Positions 8,359 through 16,045 of a DNA stretch of 38,256 nucleotides are shown one piece after another. A program made the translations under genes and the position numbers. Position 1 is the stretch's first letter. Each line of letters opens with the position of its first letter. The DNA comes from CAYNLG01 sp964397995 (GTDB lineage: Bacteria > Planctomycetota > Phycisphaerae > FEN-1346). The stretch lies in the NCBI GenBank assembly GCA_964397995.1, contig CAYNLG010000031.1, forward strand, positions 1 through 38,256, read 5' to 3'. The notes below the pieces were generated by a model. It made no database searches, had not been told where the DNA came from, and saw only the letters and a list, made by a program, of their open reading frames with translations.

Positions 8359-10233
8359 ATGAGAGTGTGCATCGCCTGCCTGGCCGTCCTGGTTGCCGCC
8401 GCGCACGCCGTCGCCGAGAACGTCGTCTTCCCGGCCGACGCGGGTCTGGTGGACGTGACGCGAGCCCCGTACCACATGAAGGGCGACGGCCGGACCGACA
8501 ACACGGCGGCTCTGCGCCGGGCCTTCGAGGACCTGCGAGGCTCCAACCGCACGCTGTACTTCCCGAACGGGACCTACCTGGTCGGCGACCGGGTGAACAT
8601 CAGCGGCGACAAACCCAGCCAGCCGCACAGCCCCCACCGGTTCCTCCATCTCCAGGGCCAGAGCGAAGCCGGCGTCGTCCTCCGCCTGAAAGACAACGCC
8701 CCCGGCTACGACGACCCCGACCGGCCCAAGACGTTCATCTCGCTCTACGAGGGCAAGAGCACCGGCGACGTCATGCACAGCTACGTCCGCAACCTGACCG
8801 TCGACGTCGGCCGAGGCAACCCCGGCGCCGCCGCCTTGCGCTTCATGACCAACAACTCCGGCGCCATGTACGATGTCACGCTCCGCTCCACCGACCCCGA
8901 CGGCCGGGGCGCGATCGGTCTCGACCTTCGCCAGAACCAGAACGGGCCGGGGCTCATCAAGCGCGTCACCGTGGAAGGCTTCGACACTGGCATCCAGACG
9001 GCCAACACCTTCTCGCTCGTCTTCGAGCACATCACCCTGACGGGCCAGCGGAGAGTCGGCTTCGACACGGGCAACGCCCGCCTGACGATGCGCGGCCTCG
9101 ACAGCCGCAGCCCCGTCCCCGCCCTCGTCGGGTCCAAGCACACCCAACTGACGCTGATCGACGCGGACCTGGCAGCCACCGGCAGGTCGCCGGAGGCGGC
9201 CATCGTGGCCGCCGGTCCGAAGATCTTCCTCCGCAACATCAAGACCAACGGCTATGCCCACGCCGTCCGCGCCAGTGACGGCACGTTTGTCGACGGCCCC
9301 ATCGACGAGTGGTACGAGGGCAAGGGCCAGGCGCTGTTCGGCGCCGACCCGCGCACCCTCCGCCTTCCCGTCCTCGAAACACCCGAGGTCCCCTGGGAAA
9401 CAAACCTCGCCGACTGGGTCCGGGTCGAGCCCGGCAAGGACGGCCTCGGGCGGGCCCTGGACCGCGCCGCCGACGAGGGCAAGACCACCGTTTACCTCCC
9501 CAAGCTCGACAAGAACGCGGGCACGTACGTCGTCACGCGGCCCGTGCACGTGCGCGGCAGCGTCCACCGCATCATCGGCATGGAGAACATCCTGTGGGTC
9601 GACGAGACGGTGCCCGCGGGCGAGGCCGTCTTCGTCTTCGGCGACGACCTCCACGGGCCGGTCGTCGTCGAGCGATTCTTCAACATACTCAAGCACGGCG
9701 GATGGAAGGGTCTGTATGACCGGTACCTTTTCGAGACCCGCTCGCCGCACCCGGTCGTCGTCCGCAACCTGGGCCACGGCGCCTGCCTGCACAAGAAGCC
9801 CGCGCCGGGGAAGGTCTGGTTCATCGAGGACATGGCGGGGGGCCGCCAGTGCCTCGTCGGCCGCGGTGAACGGTGTTGGGCCCGGCAGTATAACCCCGAG
9901 TCGCCGGAGCTTACCATGTGCGAGGTCGACGGAGGGCAGATGTGGATCCTCGGCATGAAGACCGAGGGCCGGTCGGGCCACATCGTCGCCCGCGGCGGCG
10001 CCCAGGTCGAGCTGCTGGGCGGCGTCAGCTACCAGTCCTGGAAGAAGCAGCCCCTCGACCCGCCCATGTTCACCGTCGTCGACGCCAAGGCCTCCTTCAC
10101 CTTCGGCTTCTACCACTGGAACCTGCCGTTCACCACCATCGTCGAGGAGACGGTCGGCGGCACCACGAGGCGCCTGCCTCGCAAGGACCTGGTCCACTAC
10201 CATCTGCCGGTCTACCGGGCCGGTCGCCCCTGA
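8359..10233 (+). CDS. Secreted pectin-lyase-fold protein (Pectate_lyase_3-like)
   Basis: This 624-residue protein has a signal peptide (about 1-19). It opens with the typical start of right-handed parallel beta-helix enzymes: MKGDGRTDNTAALRRAF, then TLYFPNGTYLVGDRVNI. Repeating short beta-strand turns fill the rest (VRNLTVDVGRGNPGAAALRF, FIEDMAGGRQCLVGRGE, GQMWILGMKTEG). A second block with GKDGLGRALDRAADEGKTTVYLPK near residue 360 repeats the helix-opening motif, so the protein probably has two helix segments. AAAGGAG lies 6 nt before the ATG. It is either a polysaccharide lyase or a GH28/GH55-like hydrolase; catalytic residues cannot be assigned. The next gene downstream is a degraded, shortened paralogue. 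Confidence 0.8.
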   Translation: MRVCIACLAVLVAAAHAVAENVVFPADAGLVDVTRAPYHMKGDGRTDNTAALRRAFEDLRGSNRTLYFPNGTYLVGDRVNISGDKPSQPHSPHRFLHLQGQSEAGVVLRLKDNAPGYDDPDRPKTFISLYEGKSTGDVMHSYVRNLTVDVGRGNPGAAALRFMTNNSGAMYDVTLRSTDPDGRGAIGLDLRQNQNGPGLIKRVTVEGFDTGIQTANTFSLVFEHITLTGQRRVGFDTGNARLTMRGLDSRSPVPALVGSKHTQLTLIDADLAATGRSPEAAIVAAGPKIFLRNIKTNGYAHAVRASDGTFVDGPIDEWYEGKGQALFGADPRTLRLPVLETPEVPWETNLADWVRVEPGKDGLGRALDRAADEGKTTVYLPKLDKNAGTYVVTRPVHVRGSVHRIIGMENILWVDETVPAGEAVFVFGDDLHGPVVVERFFNILKHGGWKGLYDRYLFETRSPHPVVVRNLGHGACLHKKPAPGKVWFIEDMAGGRQCLVGRGERCWARQYNPESPELTMCEVDGGQMWILGMKTEGRSGHIVARGGAQVELLGGVSYQSWKKQPLDPPMFTVVDAKASFTFGFYHWNLPFTTIVEETVGGTTRRLPRKDLVHYHLPVYRAGRP

Positions 10234-10249
10234 CCCCAGAGAGAGCGCC

Positions 10250-11290
10250 ATGACCCGTTCGCGTGTCGCGTCCCTGGCCGCGCTGTCGGCCCTGCTCGTG
10301 TCGCTCGTCACCGTCACGGCCGCTCGCGCCGCCGAACTCGACGGCACCACCTTTGCGCCAGAGTACGTCTTCCCCGAGGGCGCCGGCGTCATCGACGTCA
10401 AACGCGACTTCGGAGCCAAGGGCGACGGCCGCACCGACGACACCGAGGCCATCTGGCCGCCATCGTCCACTCCCTGAGCGAGGACCGATACAACCCCGAG
10501 TTCCTTTACTTCCCGAACGGGACGTACTTGGTCAGCGACACGCTTCGCAACGGTGTCGGCGAGGGCGGCTTCAGCGGCGGCTGGCTGGTCGGCGTCATCC
10601 TCATCGGCCAGACCCGCGACGGCACCGTCCTCCGCCTGAAGGACCGCTGCCCCGGTTTCACCGACGCCGCCGATCCGAAACCGGTCGTCAAACGCGGCTC
10701 CGAGATGCAGGGCAAGAAGAAGCTCGACCCCCACGACACCGGCTGCGGCAACTGCGCGTTCCGCAACTCGATCCTCAACCTGACGGTCGACACGGGGCGC
10801 GGGCGCCCCGGGGCCGCCATCGAGAACGCCGGCAACCTGCTCCTCAAGCACGTGGACATCAAGGGCTACGAGAACACCGAGCGGGGTACGGGCAACTGCT
10901 TCATCGACGACACCATGGGCTCGCACCCGCGGGTGCGGGCGCCGCAGCATTTCTGGGCGCGGCAACTGAACGTCGAGTACGGGCGGATTCCGCTCCTGGT
11001 CAACGAAGGCGGCACAGTCTGGATCCTCGCCATGAAGACCGAGGGCACGTTCTCCCAGCTTATCAACCGCGGCGGGCGGCTGGAGTGTTACGCCCTCTAC
11101 GCGATGACCAATCCCCCGCCCGACAAGACAATGCCCATGATCGTCAACGAGGACGGGACGATGGCCGTCTCGTTCGTCGACGGCGGCCAGAAGAGCTTCT
11201 GAACGAAGATCGCCGAGACGCGCGGCGGCGAGGGCGCGCCGCGACGAGACGTGGCGCCGGGAGACGATGCTGTACCTCGGCGGAAACTGA
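10250..11290 (+). pseudogene. Decayed paralogue of the upstream pectin-lyase-fold gene
   Basis: The frame opening at 10250 has a signal peptide and VIDVKRDFGAKGDGRTDDTEAI, then ends at a TGA near 10477. The homologous sequence resumes one frame away (LAAIVHSLSEDRYNPE, FLYFPNGTYLVSDTL), so one base is missing near 10453. It continues to a TGA at 11200-11202, where a one-base change from TGG would allow read-through into TKIAETRGGE. A second shift of one base near 11233 then gives RRDETWRRETMLYLGGN with a stop at 11288-11290. That segment matches the VEETVGGTTRRLPRKDLVHY tail of the neighbour. Compared with the neighbour, about 280 central residues are also missing, around DIKGYENTERGTGNC (10855-10899). 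GAGAGAG precedes the original ATG. Confidence 0.85.
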
Positions 11291-11304
11291 CCCGCCCGGG
11301 GGTC

Positions 11305-12642
11305 TCAGGCGGGCCTCCCAGGCTCCTCCCCCTGTGGGTTGTCCGCCCAGAACGCCGCAACGAAGAGCACGCCCGTCATCCCCAGGCACAGCCACGCCGC
11401 CGGCCGGTACGACCCAAGCCAGACCAGCGATCGCGACAGGAGGTACGGCCCCAGGGCGCTCGCGAAAACGGTCATCGCCATCGCCAGGCCGCTGACGGCC
11501 CCGAGGTGGGCACGGCCGTAGAAGCGCGGCCAGACGACACCCGAGAGCAGGCCGAAGTGGGCCATGCACACCCCGTTGCCGACGATGAGAAGCCACCGCG
11601 TCCACCCGTACTCCAGGAGGACCACACCGACCATCACCAGGCCGAGGGACGCCATCATCGCCATCAGCAGGAACTTCAGACGCACGCGGTCGCTCAGCCA
11701 CCCCGCCCCCAGCCGAACCGTGACCGACACGAACGCCGAAGGCAGGAAGATGCCGAAGGCCACCTCCTCGTCAAAGCCGACCTCCTCGAAGACCGAGGCG
11801 ACGTGGAACGTCAGGCCCGTGACAAAGAGGCCGAACATCGAGAGGGCCACCGCGAAGACCCAGAAGCTGAAGGTGCGGCGGGCCTCGGCCAGCGTGTATT
11901 GCCGGACGGGATGGACGCGCGGGCCGTCGCCGCCGCCGGGCGGCTCGGGCGGAGCGCCGTCCGGCCGAAGACCGCAGTCCTCCGGCGTGTCGCGGAAAAG
12001 GACCAGGGCAAGGGCGGCCATGCCGAGACCGACCGCGGCCGCGGCCACCTGCCAGGTGCCGCGCCACGTCCAGGCGCCGATCATGGCGTCGAAGACCCGA
12101 GGCATGACCGAGAAGCCGAGGGCGACGAAGACGCCGCTGACGGCGAATGCGAGGCCCCGCCGCCGCTCGAACCATTCCATGATCATGTTGCGGGAGGCGA
12201 GGGCGAGGACGCCCTGCCCCGTCAGGCGCAGGGCGAAGAACCCGAAGAAGATGACGCCGAACGCCGCCCACCCCGCCGGCAGGCCGGTTACGCCCGCAAG
12301 CCCGGCCGCCAGGCGGTCGCACTGGCTCAGGCCCACCAGCACGCCGCCCAAGAGGACACACGTGGCCGCCATCAGGAGCCGCGCGCCGATGCGGTCGTAC
12401 AGTTTGCCCGCGGGCGCGAGCAACAGCGCCCCGCCGATGGTGCCGCCCATGTACGCCAGCGCGAGTTGATCGCGCGTGAGGCCGAGGGCGGCAATGAGCG
12501 GGTCGGTGAAGGCAGAGACGCCGATCGTCTGGCCGGGCGTCGAGGCGATGAGGCCCAGGGTGCCGAGGCCGACGACGACCCACCCGTAGAAGAAGGGCAG
12601 GCGCGCGGGACGGAACGGGATGTCGCTGAATCGGCGGGGCAT
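11305..12642 (-). CDS. MFS transporter, OFA/monocarboxylate-like
   Basis: This 445-residue inner-membrane protein has about 12 hydrophobic segments, a motif-A-like GKLYDRIGARL after the second, and a long central loop rich in Pro and Gly (PDGAPPEPPGGGDGPR) between the two halves. The second half has the matching GWLSDRVRLKFLL. YGWVVVGLGTLGL at the start and the overall look recall the oxalate/formate-antiporter and monocarboxylate branch, but the substrate cannot be read from the sequence. I chose the ATG at 12642 because GGAG lies 5 nt upstream; an earlier in-frame start at 12693 lacks this. It lies downstream of the secreted glycosidase on the same strand with a 157-bp gap, so uptake of a released sugar or uronate is a reasonable inference. 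Confidence 0.88.
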   Translation of the reverse strand: MPRRFSDIPFRPARLPFFYGWVVVGLGTLGLIASTPGQTIGVSAFTDPLIAALGLTRDQLALAYMGGTIGGALLLAPAGKLYDRIGARLLMAATCVLLGGVLVGLSQCDRLAAGLAGVTGLPAGWAAFGVIFFGFFALRLTGQGVLALASRNMIMEWFERRRGLAFAVSGVFVALGFSVMPRVFDAMIGAWTWRGTWQVAAAAVGLGMAALALVLFRDTPEDCGLRPDGAPPEPPGGGDGPRVHPVRQYTLAEARRTFSFWVFAVALSMFGLFVTGLTFHVASVFEEVGFDEEVAFGIFLPSAFVSVTVRLGAGWLSDRVRLKFLLMAMMASLGLVMVGVVLLEYGWTRWLLIVGNGVCMAHFGLLSGVVWPRFYGRAHLGAVSGLAMAMTVFASALGPYLLSRSLVWLGSYRPAAWLCLGMTGVLFVAAFWADNPQGEEPGRPA

Positions 12643-12799
12643 GGGGACTCCGAAGGACGCCGCGTCTGCCGCGACGCTCGCGCCGCGCGACACCCAAGCA
12701 TGGCAGAAGCGGCCCCCGGCCGCAAGAGGAAGCCCGGCCCGACGCCCGCCGCCACAAGCCCGATACGCGTGGCGTCACGTGACGAGCCGGCGTCGAGGT

Positions 12800-14743
12800 C
12801 TACGGCGAGGGCACGTCAAGCTGGACGCTTGCGACGATCACGCGATAGCCGTCGGTGCCCTTGCCGGCGGCGAACTCCAGCCGCGTCGCGGGCTTCAGGG
12901 CCTTCGGATCGACCGGGATCAGCGTGATCCAGTCGCGGGCCGGCACGGCCACGGCCTCGCCGTTGACGGTCACGGTCCCCTCACCGACGTCGACGCGTTC
13001 CAGGGCGACCCGGACCCAGGCGGATTCGGCGGCCGCGAGGTCCTTCGGGTCGAGCGCCACCTCGTAGGCCATCGGTGTGCCCGGCGTCACCTCCTTCAGC
13101 ACGCCCTTGGCGAAGGTCTGCGTGCGGCGGAGTTGCGGCGCCGCGGGCGGCGTGCCCGTTAGCGGAAAGACCAGCTTCACGCCGCTCTTCTGCGGCAGCA
13201 CCACCCCGCCGGAGAACGACGTCCCGCTCGCCTTGACCGGCTCCTCCCGAAAGGCCAGCGGGCCCTTCTCCTCCTTCGGCTCGACCCAGACCTTGCGGCC
13301 GTCGGCAAGCGTCGTCCCCGCGGGGGCGTCCAAGCGAAGGTGGACGCGGTGGTCGGCGTCGTGGTCGTTGTACAGGACGCATGTCAGCTTGCCCGACTGG
13401 ACACTGACCACCGGCCAGACGTCGGGGTCTTCGCAGGCGGCATGGACGAGCGTGCCGCGCAGGTCCTTGAGCAGCTTGAACAGGAACTCGTCCCCACCGC
13501 CGCCCCAACCGGGCGCGAGCGAGCCGTGGGCGGTGCGGCTGACGGCCTTGTCGGGCGAGCGGTAGACAAGCTCGGTTATGTCGCGGAGGCCGTAGTTGAA
13601 CGCGCCGTACGGCGTGGCGTTGGCGTGCCGGTTCCCCGGGACGGCCGGGTCGACACAGCCGGCGGTTTCGGTGTTGTAGCAGTGGAGCCGCTTGCCGTGC
13701 TCCGCCAGGGCGTAGCCGACGATGAGCTCGTAGCTCGCGGCATTGACGCGGGTGTCGGAGCCGTAGTGGTGCTCGGTGATGCCGTCGAGCAGGTCGACGG
13801 CGTCGTCGATGAGCGGCTGGTACAGGATGCGCCAGCTCGCCCAGTCCTCCGCCGCCAAGGGGAAGTCCCAACCGCCGATGACCGTGACGTCCGGATTCGT
13901 GGCATGGATGGCCTCGGCCCAGGGGCGGAACATCCAGAGGTAGAACTGGTAGTTCTGCTTGCCGGACCAGAAGCTCGGGGCGGTCGGGTCGTGGACGTCC
14001 CACTTCTCGACGACCGTGTAGGTCCGCTCGCCCTTGGGGGCGAAGTAGAGCTTGAGTTCGTGGGTAAACGTGTCGCCGGGCTTGGCCCCTTCGGGCACGG
14101 GCACGAGGTGGTTGATCTTGCCGTCGGGGCCTTGGGCCCAGAGGCGGCGCCACTTCAGGTACTCCAGGGGCTTGTCCCAGCCTTTGATCGTGACCGGCCC
14201 CCCGTCGACGGCTTTCGAGACGTCGTAGAACTTCGGGTCATAGTTCTTGCGGCTCCGCTCGGCCCAGTTCAAGTATGGCTCGTTCCAGAACTCGGCGGTG
14301 CCCTTCCAGCCGCGCTCCTTGCACTTGGCGGCGTACTCGCGGCCGAGGCGGGCGAAGTGCTCCTTGTAGTCGGGCTTGTGGAGGCAGACCGCGGGATAGA
14401 ACCGGTCGCCCTGGCAATCGATGACCACGGTCATGCTCTTGAAGGGCTCGCGAAGCTGACCGTCCTTGCCCCAGACAATGGAACCGGAGCCGGGCACGAA
14501 CTGGATCTGCCGGAAGCTCTCCACCCCCCACTCGCGGGCCCGCTCGACCGTCAGCTTCGCGTCGGCGTGCAGGCCCAGCAGGCCGGCCGGCACCTGCGTG
14601 TGGCCGCAGACGTCGAGGGTGCGGCCGGTGACATCAACGAGGATGCGGGCCTCGTCGGGGTCGGCGGCGCGGGCGGTCCCGACCGCCAGAGCAAGGACCG
14701 CGGCAACGGCGGCCGCCAGGGCCAGGGGCTTGAGCAGGGACAT
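12800..14743 (-). CDS. Secreted clan GH-A-like glycosidase with C-terminal beta domain
   Basis: This 647-residue protein has a signal peptide (about 1-26). The middle looks like a retaining (beta/alpha)8 glycosidase: GTAEFWNEPYLNW (148-160), with Asn154-Glu155 as acid/base, and LDGITEHHYGSD (319-330), with Glu324 as the likely nucleophile. This arrangement recalls GH39, GH79 and GH86-type enzymes, but I cannot decide among them. From about residue 430 onward the sequence is beta-rich (VSVQSGKLTCVLYNDHDADH, TVTVNGEAVAVPARDW). AAGGAG lies about 7 nt before the ATG at 14743. It is divergent from the cobalamin riboswitch transcript and upstream of the MFS gene on the same strand. Confidence 0.75.
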   Translation of the reverse strand: MSLLKPLALAAAVAAVLALAVGTARAADPDEARILVDVTGRTLDVCGHTQVPAGLLGLHADAKLTVERAREWGVESFRQIQFVPGSGSIVWGKDGQLREPFKSMTVVIDCQGDRFYPAVCLHKPDYKEHFARLGREYAAKCKERGWKGTAEFWNEPYLNWAERSRKNYDPKFYDVSKAVDGGPVTIKGWDKPLEYLKWRRLWAQGPDGKINHLVPVPEGAKPGDTFTHELKLYFAPKGERTYTVVEKWDVHDPTAPSFWSGKQNYQFYLWMFRPWAEAIHATNPDVTVIGGWDFPLAAEDWASWRILYQPLIDDAVDLLDGITEHHYGSDTRVNAASYELIVGYALAEHGKRLHCYNTETAGCVDPAVPGNRHANATPYGAFNYGLRDITELVYRSPDKAVSRTAHGSLAPGWGGGGDEFLFKLLKDLRGTLVHAACEDPDVWPVVSVQSGKLTCVLYNDHDADHRVHLRLDAPAGTTLADGRKVWVEPKEEKGPLAFREEPVKASGTSFSGGVVLPQKSGVKLVFPLTGTPPAAPQLRRTQTFAKGVLKEVTPGTPMAYEVALDPKDLAAAESAWVRVALERVDVGEGTVTVNGEAVAVPARDWITLIPVDPKALKPATRLEFAAGKGTDGYRVIVASVQLDVPSP

Positions 14744-14876
14744 GCGGGTCTCCTTCGTGCGGATGGCCTTGGCCGCGCGGAGCGGCCTCAGACTTAGTAA
14801 CCCCGGATGGGGCGGCAAAGGGTCCCGGAAACTGCGCGTGGGCGACGGGTCGCCGCGCACCTGGAACGCTTGCCCG

Positions 14877-14905
14877 TTGACCGGGCGGGCGGCGTCCCCT
14901 ATAAG
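14877..14905 (+). promoter_or_regulatory. Sigma70-like promoter of the riboswitch transcript
   Basis: TTGACC (14877-14882) and TATAAG (14900-14905) are separated by 17 bp, the optimum spacing, with five of six matches each. The predicted start, about 14911-14913, falls at the 5' edge of the cobalamin aptamer, so the RNA would begin almost directly with the riboswitch. Confidence 0.6.
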
Positions 14906-14907
14906 AG

Positions 14908-15080
14908 GGGTCGCAGGTGTCCGCCCGCCGGCGGACAAGAGGGAAGGCCGTGCGATTCGGCCGCGGACGCGCCGCTGTGACCGGCGACGACCGCTGCAGG
15001 GGCCACTGTCGAGGCGCGTCGCGTCGATGGGAAGGCGCAGCGGAAGGACGACCCGGGAGCCAGAAGACCTGCCTGCACCC
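14908..15080 (+). promoter_or_regulatory. Cobalamin (B12) riboswitch, complete aptamer
   Basis: All conserved blocks of the cobalamin class appear in order on the plus strand. GCAGGTGTCC is near 14913, followed by AGAGGGAAGGCCGTGCGATT (14938-14957) and its closing CGGCC. Next come GCGGACGCGCCGCTGTGA, GACGACC, GCCACTG (15002-15008), GGGAAGGC (15029-15036), and the B12 box AGCCAGAAGACCTGCC (15058-15073). GCAGG at 14913-14917 pairs with CCTGC at 15072-15076 to close P1, extended by GGGT with ACCC. The downstream 115 nt before the GTG at 15196 are GC-rich with several possible stems and no T-tract, which points to control of ribosome access. The only gene it can control is the pseudopilin-like one, because the next gene is convergent. 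Confidence 0.94.
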
Positions 15081-15195
15081 GCAACGGGCCATCGCGACTC
15101 GTGGCTTGGCCGCGCAACGTGAACGGCCGGGCCTGTGGCCGCGGGCCGGGGCACGCGCCGCCGGCGCCTCCCCCCGCCCGCCATCGAGGACCGCC

Positions 15196-16014
15196 GTGAC
15201 GCGCACGCCCCCCGCCCCGCGCCGCCGACGGGACGCCTTCACCCTGGCCGAGGTGCTGATCGTCGTGGCCATCGTCTCGGTGCTGGCCGCCCTCGTCCTG
15301 CCCGCGCTGGGCGGGGCCCTCCAGTACGCCGACGCCCTCTGGTGCCGCAACAACCTGCGGCAGATGGGTCTGGTGATGCGGTCGTACCTGGCGGCCCACG
15401 AGGGGCTCTTCCCGCCGGCCTACCGGGCGGGCTTCAGCGGGGGCGTCTTCCGGTCGGAAGCCTGGGACTTTACGACCGTCAGGGATTGGAGCCAGGGCGG
15501 CGCAACCACCGTCGCGCCGGGGCTGCTCTGGATGGGCACGCTCAACGAACCGAGCGAGGTCCACCAGTGCCCCTCCTTCGAGGGGGCCCACAACTGGTTG
15601 GCCGACCCGTACACGGGCTACAACTACAACGCCGACTACCTGGGCTCGCCGCGCCGCGAGACGCATATCTCGGAAGTCAAGGCGCCGGACCGTTGCGCGA
15701 TGTTCGGCGACGCCGGGTTCGCCTCCGGTGCGAACAAGTTCATGCGGGCACCCTTCGCCCCGCCGCCGGACCTGGACGACGGCCTGTCGCCGGGCGGGCG
15801 AACCGCCGGAACGCAGGCCTTCCGGCACATGGGCAAGACGCACGTGGTTTTTGTGGACGGGCATGTCGCAGCGCTGGAAGAACCGTACACCGAGACGCTG
15901 CCATCGGCGGGGGCCATCGCCCCCGGGACGGGGTTCCTGGCGCCGGACAACCGGCTCTACTCGCTGGACGGCTCGCCCGGGCGGGGCGCGCCGACGACGG
16001 GGGCGGCACACTAA
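15196..16014 (+). CDS. Type II pseudopilin-like protein with H-X9-DG tail, under a B12 riboswitch
   Basis: This 272-residue protein starts with a basic leader (RTPPAPRRRRDA) and a prepilin signal FTLAEVLIVVAIVSVLAALVLPAL, with Phe at +1 and Glu at +5. Ala replaces the usual Gly at -1. CRNNLRQMGLVMRSYLAAH follows, as in the large DUF1559-type families of Planctomycetota. Near the end, HMGKTHVVFVDG fits the prepilin-associated H-X9-DG motif. I chose the GTG at 15196, with GAGGA 5 nt upstream. The longer in-frame start at 14917 would translate through the aptamer and lacks a leader. Such proteins are thought to enter a type II secretion-like pseudopilus. Control by cobalamin is not something I know for this family; a role in B12 capture or B12-dependent surface change is inference. 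Confidence 0.88.
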   Translation: MTRTPPAPRRRRDAFTLAEVLIVVAIVSVLAALVLPALGGALQYADALWCRNNLRQMGLVMRSYLAAHEGLFPPAYRAGFSGGVFRSEAWDFTTVRDWSQGGATTVAPGLLWMGTLNEPSEVHQCPSFEGAHNWLADPYTGYNYNADYLGSPRRETHISEVKAPDRCAMFGDAGFASGANKFMRAPFAPPPDLDDGLSPGGRTAGTQAFRHMGKTHVVFVDGHVAALEEPYTETLPSAGAIAPGTGFLAPDNRLYSLDGSPGRGAPTTGAAH

Positions 16015-16021
16015 GCCGCAT

Positions 16022-16044
16022 GCCTGAACGCGCGTGCGTCAGGC
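16022..16044. terminator. Hairpin between two convergent genes
   Basis: GCCTGA (16022-16027) and TCAGGC (16039-16044) form a 6-bp stem with an 11-nt GC-rich loop in the 31-bp gap between convergent stops. It could end transcription from either side, but there is no T-tract. Confidence 0.25.
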
Positions 16045-16045
16045 G

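Noticed and set aside
7951..10965. Very long open frame on the minus strand
   Set aside because: It runs antisense to two secreted enzyme genes with good family matches. Its protein is a Val/Asp/Arg-rich stretch typical of antisense frames in GC-rich DNA. The same holds for 5708-7945 minus, 1556-3376 plus, 11251-12927 plus, 13340-14797 plus, 16034-18691 plus, 19150-20946 plus and 23517-25688 minus.
14917..15195. Longer N-terminus of the pseudopilin gene from a GTG at 14917
   Set aside because: This stretch is the cobalamin aptamer and its expression region; the encoded residues are Arg-rich and the prepilin leader starts properly at 15196.
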